In this document: piece by piece, positions 1-3,939 of the stretch
Position numbering within the stretch: the stretch's first letter is position 1
Layout: each line of letters opens with the position of its first letter
From: Microbacteriaceae bacterium
GTDB lineage: Bacteria; Actinomycetota; Actinomycetes; Actinomycetales; Microbacteriaceae
Length of the DNA stretch: 5,626 nucleotides
Assembly (NCBI GenBank): GCA_012719255.1
Contig: JAAYAS010000265.1
Location: 1 to 5,626, forward strand
Direction: 5' to 3'
Program-made: the position numbers and the translations under genes
Notes under the pieces: model-generated
The model's input: the letters and a program-made list of their open reading frames with translations, nothing else
What the model was told of the DNA's origin: nothing
Database searches by the model: none

Positions 1-524
1 CCTCGCTCCAGGCGATCTACGTCCCGGCTGACGACTACACCGACCCGGCTCCGGCGACCACCTTCGCGCACCTCGACGCGACCACCGAGCTCTCGCGCGC
101 GATCGCCTCGCGCGGTCTCTACCCCGCGGTCGACCCGCTCGCCTCGACGAGCCGCATCCTCGACCCGCAGTTCGTGGGCGAGGACCACTACCGCGTGGCG
201 ACGACCGTGAAGCAGATCCTGCAGAAGAACAAGGAGCTGCAGGAGATCATCGCGATCCTCGGTGTCGACGAGCTGTCGGAGGAGGACAAGATCACGGTGA
301 ACCGTGCTCGCCGCATCCAGCAGTACCTCTCGCAGAACACCTACACCGCGCTCCAGTTCACCGGCGTCGAGGGCTCGACGGTCCCGGTGAAGGAGACGGT
401 CGAGGCGTTCGACGCGATCACCAAGGGCGAGTTCGACCACATCCCCGAGCAGTGCTTCTTCAACGTCGGCCCGATCGACGACGTCCTCGAGGCGTACGCG
501 AAGCTGCAGAAGGAGCTGGGCTAG
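1..524 (+). CDS. atpD: F1Fo ATP synthase subunit beta, C-terminal part (5' truncated by window)
   Basis: This is the C-terminal 173 residues of the catalytic beta subunit of F1Fo ATP synthase, which makes ATP from ADP and phosphate on the cytoplasmic F1 head using the proton gradient. The frame starts at base 3. It opens with the conserved SLQAIYVPADDYTDPAP and TTFAHLDATTELSR blocks of the nucleotide-binding domain and ends with the helical C-terminal domain. The DELSEED motif, which contacts the rotating gamma subunit, is exact at 267-287. Beta subunits are usually about 470-490 residues, so roughly 310 residues and the P-loop lie upstream of the window. The stop TAG at 522-524 is three bases from the atpC start, the usual atpD-atpC order. 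Codons are almost all G/C-ending, as expected of a highly expressed gene. Identification is secure. Confidence 0.98.
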   Translation, partial: SLQAIYVPADDYTDPAPATTFAHLDATTELSRAIASRGLYPAVDPLASTSRILDPQFVGEDHYRVATTVKQILQKNKELQEIIAILGVDELSEEDKITVNRARRIQQYLSQNTYTALQFTGVEGSTVPVKETVEAFDAITKGEFDHIPEQCFFNVGPIDDVLEAYAKLQKELG

Positions 525-527
525 TCC

Positions 528-809
528 ATGGCCGACGCTACGAACCGACCCGTGCTCCGCGTCAACGTGGTCTCGGCGACGTCGCAGGTGTGGGAGGGCG
601 AGGCCGTGCAGGTCGTCGCCCGCACCACCGAGGGTGAGATCGGCATCCTGCCGGGTCACACCCCGGTGCTCGCATCGCTCGCCGTCGGCGAGGTCCGCGT
701 GAAGACCGTCGAGGGCAAGCAGGTCACCGCGCACGCGGAGGACGGCTTCCTCTCGGTCGCCAACGACCTCGTCACGGTGCTCGCCGGCGAGGCCACCCTC
801 TCGGAGTGA
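528..809 (+). CDS. atpC: F1Fo ATP synthase subunit epsilon, short form
   Basis: The product is 93 residues and corresponds to the N-terminal beta-sandwich domain of the epsilon subunit, part of the central stalk that joins gamma to the c-ring. The family signature GEIGILPGHTPVLASL lies at residues 36-51, followed by the typical A-E-D-GFLSV-ND-VTVLA ending of the sandwich. Classical epsilon subunits have about 130-140 residues and a C-terminal two-helix domain that can inhibit ATP hydrolysis. Here the protein stops where that domain would begin, and the next gene starts at once, so the loss is not a frameshift artefact. The ATG is three bases after the atpD stop. The nearest Shine-Dalgarno-like AGGAG (511-515) is 12 bases upstream inside atpD, so translation is probably coupled. 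Short forms are, to my recollection, usual in some actinomycete families. Confidence 0.96.
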   Translation: MADATNRPVLRVNVVSATSQVWEGEAVQVVARTTEGEIGILPGHTPVLASLAVGEVRVKTVEGKQVTAHAEDGFLSVANDLVTVLAGEATLSE

Positions 810-1576
810 ACGACTCGCTCCTCGTGCTGCTGCCGCCGTCCGAAACCAAATCGGACGGCGGCAGTCGCCCGTTTCCGGGGGATGCGCGCTGGCCCGAGCT
901 CGACCCGGTGCGCGCCGAGGTGCGCGCCGATCTCGTCGCCCTCGCCGAGGGCGACCCGGATGCGGCGGCGAAGGCCCTGCGCATCTCGCCGAAGCTCGCC
1001 GGAGTCGAGCTCGAGCGCAACCGCCGGCTCGGCTCGGCGCCGCTGAAGCCGGCCGCCGAGCGCTACACCGGCGTGCTCTTCGACGCGCTCGACGCCGCCA
1101 CGCTCGCGCCGGCCGCCCGCGCGTGGCTCGACGGCCACGTCGCGATCCACTCGGCGCTGCACGGGCTCGTCGGCGCGGGGGAGCCGATCGAGGCCTACCG
1201 CTGCTCGCACGACTCGCGCCTCGGCGGCGCGACCCTGAAGCGCCGCTGGAGCGCGCCGATCGCCGCCGCGCTCGACGCCCACCGCGGCCCGGTGCTCGAC
1301 CTGCGCTCGAAGGCGTACCTCGCCCTCGGGCCGCTCCCGCCCGGCCCCGAGCGCGCCTGGGGCGATGTCGTCGAGCGGCTGCCCGACGGCTCGACCCGAT
1401 CGCTGAACCACTTCAACAAGCGGGCGAAGGGGCAGCTCGTGCGGCGCCTCGCCGAGCGCTGCGCCGACGGCGCCCGGCCGGCCTCGCTCGCGGAGGTCGG
1501 CGCGCTCGTCGCCGACGGCTTCGAGTTCGACGAGGTCGGCGACGGCGTCATGCGCATCGTCGCGCTCGGGGCTTGA
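806..1576 (+). CDS. yaaA: YaaA/DUF328 (UPF0246) family peroxide stress protein
   Basis: This 256-residue cytoplasmic protein belongs to the YaaA family. In E. coli, YaaA is induced by peroxide stress and limits iron-driven oxidative damage, and a family structure suggests DNA binding. The actinomycete form of the N-terminal motif, LLPPSETK, is at residues 8-15. Other family blocks are ERYTGVLFDALD (85-96), HSALHGLVGAGEPIEAYR (115-132, matching the YG-LRPLD-I-PYR region), LDLRSKAYLAL (164-174) and HFNKRAKGQLVRRLAE (202-217, matching the K-ARG block). Length matches the family. The GTG start at 806 overlaps the atpC stop (GTGA), with no convincing ribosome site, so it is likely translated by re-initiation after atpC. 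An in-frame GTG at 824 is possible but would trim the conserved N-terminal strand. Family membership is firm; the detailed role in this organism is transferred from E. coli. Confidence 0.9.
   Translation: MNDSLLVLLPPSETKSDGGSRPFPGDARWPELDPVRAEVRADLVALAEGDPDAAAKALRISPKLAGVELERNRRLGSAPLKPAAERYTGVLFDALDAATLAPAARAWLDGHVAIHSALHGLVGAGEPIEAYRCSHDSRLGGATLKRRWSAPIAAALDAHRGPVLDLRSKAYLALGPLPPGPERAWGDVVERLPDGSTRSLNHFNKRAKGQLVRRLAERCADGARPASLAEVGALVADGFEFDEVGDGVMRIVALGA
830..864 (+). promoter_or_regulatory. Perfect 14-bp inverted repeat inside the start of yaaA (candidate attenuator or processing hairpin)
   Basis: The arm at 830-843 (CTGCCGCCGTCCGA) is the exact reverse complement of the arm at 851-864, separated by the 7-nt loop AACCAAA. 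A G-U pair (829/865) could extend the stem in RNA. It begins 21 bases after the atpC stop and spans yaaA codons 9-20. The GAA and AAA codons beside and in the loop depart from the GAG/AAG use around them. The stem is strong enough to pause or stop transcription, slow ribosomes, or protect the 3' end of atp mRNA. No T-run follows directly, only GTTTCC at 870-875, so a classical intrinsic terminator is not certain. The structure is read directly; the role is inferred. Confidence 0.6.
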
Positions 1577-1587
1577 ATCGGTCGGCA

Positions 1588-1630
1588 GGCGGATGCGGAG
1601 CCGCATCCGGCGGTGAACGTCATCCGCCGG
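1588..1630 (+). terminator. Overlapping hairpins after yaaA, candidate terminator
   Basis: Twelve bases after the yaaA stop, CGGATGCGG (1590-1598) faces its exact complement CCGCATCCG (1601-1609) across only two bases, giving a near-palindrome. CCGGCGG (1607-1613) can instead pair with CCGCCGG (1624-1630) across a 10-nt loop, and GGCGGATG (1588-1595) with CATCCGCC (1621-1628). These pairings compete. No T-run follows, which is common for actinomycete terminators but leaves the call open. The near-palindrome could alternatively be a protein-binding site. Confidence 0.4.
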
Positions 1631-1678
1631 GATGATGAACCGGGGCGCGATGAGCGGCCCGGCGGCGGAACCGGGTTC

Positions 1679-1684
1679 TAGACT
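1679..1684 (+). promoter_or_regulatory. Candidate -10 box for the DUF5684-like gene
   Basis: TAGACT fits the actinomycete TAnnnT -10 consensus in an otherwise GC-rich gap. It would place the transcription start near 1691, leaving a 5' leader of about 30 bases that contains the AAAGGA ribosome site. No recognisable -35 hexamer sits 16-18 bases upstream, where the sequence is a GC-rich run, so this is a positional and motif-based suggestion only. Confidence 0.35.
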
Positions 1685-1710
1685 GGGGCAGTCATCCGTC
1701 CGCCGATCGA

Positions 1711-1716
1711 AAAGGA
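1711..1716 (+). promoter_or_regulatory. Ribosome binding site that decides the start at 1723
   Basis: AAAGGA directly abuts an ATG at 1717, which leaves no spacing for initiation there. It is six bases from the second in-frame ATG at 1723, a normal distance. This argues for the second ATG and a protein two residues shorter, starting MSNSDVDAV. Confidence 0.6.
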
Positions 1717-1722
1717 ATGGAC

Positions 1723-2727
1723 ATGTCGAACTCCGACGTCGACGCCGTACTCGGCCTGAGCATGAGCATGATGATCTTCAGCATCGTCTTCTCGCTCGCC
1801 ATCTGGGCCATCTCCAGCTTCTTCCTCATGAAGGTCTTCGAGAAGATGAAGATCGAGGGCTGGAAGGCCTGGGTGCCCGTCTACAACATGTGGGTCTTCC
1901 TCGAAGCGGGCGGCTACGCCGGTTGGCTCTCGCTGCTCTCGCTCGCCTCGATCATCCCGTTCATCGGCTGGATCGGCGCGGTCGTCGCCTACGTGTTCAT
2001 GATCCTCGCCGCGTACCGCATCGGCATCGGCTTCAACAAGAGCGGCGCCTGGGTGGCGCTGTTCATCTTCCTGCCGATCGTCTGGTACGGCATCATCGCC
2101 TTCGACAGCTCGAAGTGGCGGGGCCTCCCCGACGGCAACGTGCCCGGCCCCTCGGCGAAGGGCGCCGCGATCGGCGTCACCCCGTACTCGTCGACCGGTG
2201 CGCCGATGCAGCAGCAGGGCTACGGCCAGCAGGGCTACGGCCAGCAGGCGGGTTACGGCCAGCAGCAGCAGGGCTACGGCCAGGCCGCCGGCTACGGCCA
2301 GCAGGCGCAGGGCTACGGCCAGCAGGCGCAGGGCTACGGCCAGGCGCAGCAGCAGGGCTACGGTCAGCAGGCGCAGGGCTACGGCCAGCAGGCCCAGCCC
2401 GGCTACGGCCAGGACGCCTCGCAGCAGGCCGCCGGCGGCTACCAGGGCTACGGCCAGCAGCCGCAGGGGCAGGGCTACGGCCAGGACTCGGCGCAGCAGG
2501 CGTCGTCGGCCGGCGGCTACCAGGGCTACGGCCAGAGCGAGGCCGGCGCCTCGTCGGAGGGCCAGGCGGAGGCGCAGACCGAGCAGGGCTACCAGGGGTA
2601 CCAGGGCTACAGCGCCTCGGGCCAGTCGCCCTACGGCGAGCAGCCGCAGCAGGGCTACCAGGGCTACCAGAGCTACGGCCAGGGCGAGGGCGACTCGTCG
2701 GGCGAGGGCCGCCCGCCGCAGCAGTAG
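1723..2727 (+). CDS. DUF5684-like four-helix membrane protein with a GYGQ-rich prion-like tail
   Basis: The 334-residue product (numbering here from the upstream ATG at 1717) has two halves. Residues 1-135 hold hydrophobic segments at about 15-38, 70-83, 85-100 and 110-128, with conserved-looking motifs WKAWVPVYNMW (49-59), GYAGWLSLL (66-74) and FLPIVWYGIIAFD (118-130). This pattern matches my recollection of DUF5684, a small integral membrane domain of unknown function. A linker (about 130-164) leads to a low-complexity tail (165-336) of Gly, Gln, Tyr, Ala and Ser with 13 GYGQ motifs, one SYGQ, several GYQ motifs and about 22 tyrosines. There is no Lys or Arg between K148 and R332. Acidic residues appear only after about residue 232. 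No enzymatic motif is visible. The tail is probably cytoplasmic or exposed outside depending on topology, which I cannot settle. The coding call is strong: codon use is consistent and the ribosome site is well placed. The function is unknown. Confidence 0.88.
   Translation: MSNSDVDAVLGLSMSMMIFSIVFSLAIWAISSFFLMKVFEKMKIEGWKAWVPVYNMWVFLEAGGYAGWLSLLSLASIIPFIGWIGAVVAYVFMILAAYRIGIGFNKSGAWVALFIFLPIVWYGIIAFDSSKWRGLPDGNVPGPSAKGAAIGVTPYSSTGAPMQQQGYGQQGYGQQAGYGQQQQGYGQAAGYGQQAQGYGQQAQGYGQAQQQGYGQQAQGYGQQAQPGYGQDASQQAAGGYQGYGQQPQGQGYGQDSAQQASSAGGYQGYGQSEAGASSEGQAEAQTEQGYQGYQGYSASGQSPYGEQPQQGYQGYQSYGQGEGDSSGEGRPPQQ
2209..2682 (+). repeat. Degenerate in-frame tandem repeat encoding GYGQ/GYQ motifs
   Basis: The DNA core GGCTACGGCCAG (Gly-Tyr-Gly-Gln) recurs with spacing of mostly 15-24 bases. 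I count 13 GYGQ-coding copies, 11 of them identical in DNA; the exceptions use GGT for the first Gly (copy 3) or GGT for the second Gly (copy 8). Linkers are CAG-rich (QQ, QAQ, QAA). The middle copies follow a seven-residue GYGQQAQ period. After about 2430 the pattern loosens to GYQGYGQ and GYQGYQ, with Asp, Glu and Ser between copies. It is a protein-coding repeat, not a CRISPR array: there are no unique spacers. Confidence 0.9.
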
Positions 2728-2781
2728 CGCGCGGCGGACCGCCGTCCACAGGACGCGGATCCGGCATCGCTCCACAATCCG

Positions 2782-2816
2782 GGGGTCGGGAACGGCAGTG
2801 CGCCGATCCCGACCCC
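2782..2816 (+). terminator. Strong hairpin between the GYGQ gene and the DUF4192 gene
   Basis: GGGGTCGGGA (2782-2791) pairs perfectly with TCCCGACCCC (2807-2816). An A-A mismatch (2792/2806) then separates this from an inner CGGC/GCCG stem (2793-2796/2802-2805) closing a 5-nt loop. The stem is therefore 14 pairs with one mismatch. The following bases TAGCTTGT are the most T-rich nearby but not a true T-run. It lies 54 bases after the membrane protein stop and likely ends that transcript. It also directly abuts the candidate -10 box of the next gene, so it could instead be an operator dyad. Confidence 0.5.
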
Positions 2817-2822
2817 TAGCTT
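2817..2822 (+). promoter_or_regulatory. Candidate -10 box giving a leaderless DUF4192 mRNA
   Basis: TAGCTT fits TAnnnT and ends seven bases before the ATG at 2830. Transcription would therefore begin at or next to the A of that codon, the standard geometry of actinomycete leaderless genes. There is no Shine-Dalgarno sequence upstream of this ATG, which fits. No clear -35 hexamer is seen. Confidence 0.5.
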
Positions 2823-2829
2823 GTGCGGC

Positions 2830-3939
2830 ATGCGATCACCACGCCGACTCCGAACCGCCGCCGATCTCCTCACCGCCGTCCCCGGCATCCTCGGGTACGA
2901 ACCCGCCGAATCGCTCGTCGTGCTGCCGCTCGCCGGCCGGTACGGGGGCGCCGTCCTCCGCTTCGACCTGCCGCCCGCCGAGCTGCACGACGACTTCGCC
3001 GCCGGCGTGGTCGAGCACCTGCTGCGCTTCGACGACTGCGACCGCATCGCGGTCGCCGCCTTCACCGACGCGCCGCTCGGCCTCGACGAGCCGCCGCACC
3101 GCCCGCTCGTCGACGCGATCGCCGCGCTCGCCGCGGACGAGGGCATCGAGATCGCCTGCGCCGCGCTCCGCGGCGGCGACGGCTGGTGCGAGTTCCGCGG
3201 CGCCGAGGCCGGCACCCTCGACGAGCTCGACGCGCAGCGGCCGCCGGTCGCCGCCTCGGTCGAGGAGGTCGGCGACATCGACCCCGCCGCCGACGCCGAG
3301 CGGGAGCGCTTCGCCGCCGAGCTCGCGGCGCGATCGGCCAGGCCCCTCGGCGTCGCCGCCTTCGCGGCCGCGCTCCACGGGCTGCTCGACGACCGCGCCG
3401 CGGCGGACGCCGATGACGCGCTCGCCCGCGGCTGGCGCGCCGAGCTCGTCGCCGGTCTGGGCACGCCCCTCCACCTCGAGTTCGCGCTCGCCGACGCCGC
3501 CTTCGGCGAGCGCGCCGGCCTCGAGCACGCGACGCTCTGGCAGCACCTCGAGCGCGAGCTCCGCGGCGGTCAGCACGGCAGGCTCGCGCCCGGCGGGCTC
3601 GTCACCGACCGCGCGAACCACGACCCGGTCGACCTCGAGCGCTCGGCCGCCGCGATCGGCCTGCTCCGCCGACTCGTCGCGCTCGCGCCGGAGCCGTTCC
3701 GCCCCGACCTCTACGCGGCGCTCGGCTGGCTCGAATGGGTGCGGGGCGGGGCGACGCTCGCGACCCGCTACGCGCGCGAGTGCCTGGAGCGCGAGCCCGA
3801 CCACCCGCTCGCGGCCGAGGTCGAGCTGCTCTGCGCGTTCGCCGTCGTGCCGGCCTGGATCGGCATGACCGGCGTCGGCGGCGGGCTCGGCGAGCACGAC
3901 TTCGAGCGGCTGCTCGGCACCGGGCCCGACCTCGAATGA
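2830..3939 (+). CDS. DUF4192 family protein
   Basis: The 369-residue product is a soluble actinomycete protein of unknown function. The N-terminus LRTAADLLTAVPGILGYEPAESLVVL (residues 7-32, in part) followed by AVLRFDLP (41-48) and RIAVAAFTDAP (72-82) is the characteristic DUF4192 opening. The C-terminal block RPDLYAALGWLEWVRGGATLATRYARECLEREPDHPLAAEVELL (within 291-334) matches the family's helical end. The middle is acidic and alanine-rich. No signal peptide, membrane segment or catalytic motif is apparent. ATG 2830 was chosen over the in-frame TTG at 2821 because it sits seven bases after a TAGCTT box and there is no ribosome site, suggesting leaderless translation; the TTG start would add only MCG. 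Its stop overlaps the ATPase start (ATGA), so both are one transcript and probably one functional unit. Confidence 0.88.
   Translation: MRSPRRLRTAADLLTAVPGILGYEPAESLVVLPLAGRYGGAVLRFDLPPAELHDDFAAGVVEHLLRFDDCDRIAVAAFTDAPLGLDEPPHRPLVDAIAALAADEGIEIACAALRGGDGWCEFRGAEAGTLDELDAQRPPVAASVEEVGDIDPAADAERERFAAELAARSARPLGVAAFAAALHGLLDDRAAADADDALARGWRAELVAGLGTPLHLEFALADAAFGERAGLEHATLWQHLERELRGGQHGRLAPGGLVTDRANHDPVDLERSAAAIGLLRRLVALAPEPFRPDLYAALGWLEWVRGGATLATRYARECLEREPDHPLAAEVELLCAFAVVPAWIGMTGVGGGLGEHDFERLLGTGPDLE

Noticed and set aside
790..900. Frameshift removing the C-terminal domain of atpC
   Set aside because: All frames after the stop were considered: the + frame from 806 immediately encodes the conserved YaaA N-terminus, and no epsilon helical-domain sequence is present.
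656..1606. - strand open frame opposite atpC and yaaA
   Set aside because: The + strand contains conserved epsilon and YaaA motifs; the antisense product is Arg/Ala-rich with no family resemblance.
2209..2682. Regular direct repeats as a possible CRISPR array or iteron cluster
   Set aside because: The repeats are 12-base, in frame, with linkers that are themselves repetitive CAG/GCG codons. No unique spacers of constant length exist.
1678..2775. Long open frame on the - strand opposite the GYGQ gene
   Set aside because: Its Leu/Val/Ala-rich repeats (such as LLAVAL) are the reverse reading of the GGCTACGGCCAG repeat and of GC-rich codons. The + strand frame has membrane helices, a ribosome site and a recognisable domain.
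2740..2780. TCCACAG and TCCACAA words as DnaA boxes
   Set aside because: Neither matches TTATCCACA beyond the TCCACA core, there are only two, and no AT-rich element or replication gene is nearby.
2198..3868. 556-codon + strand frame spanning the GYGQ and DUF4192 genes
   Set aside because: It is an Arg/Ser/Ala/Thr-rich out-of-frame shadow crossing two well-supported genes and the hairpin between them.
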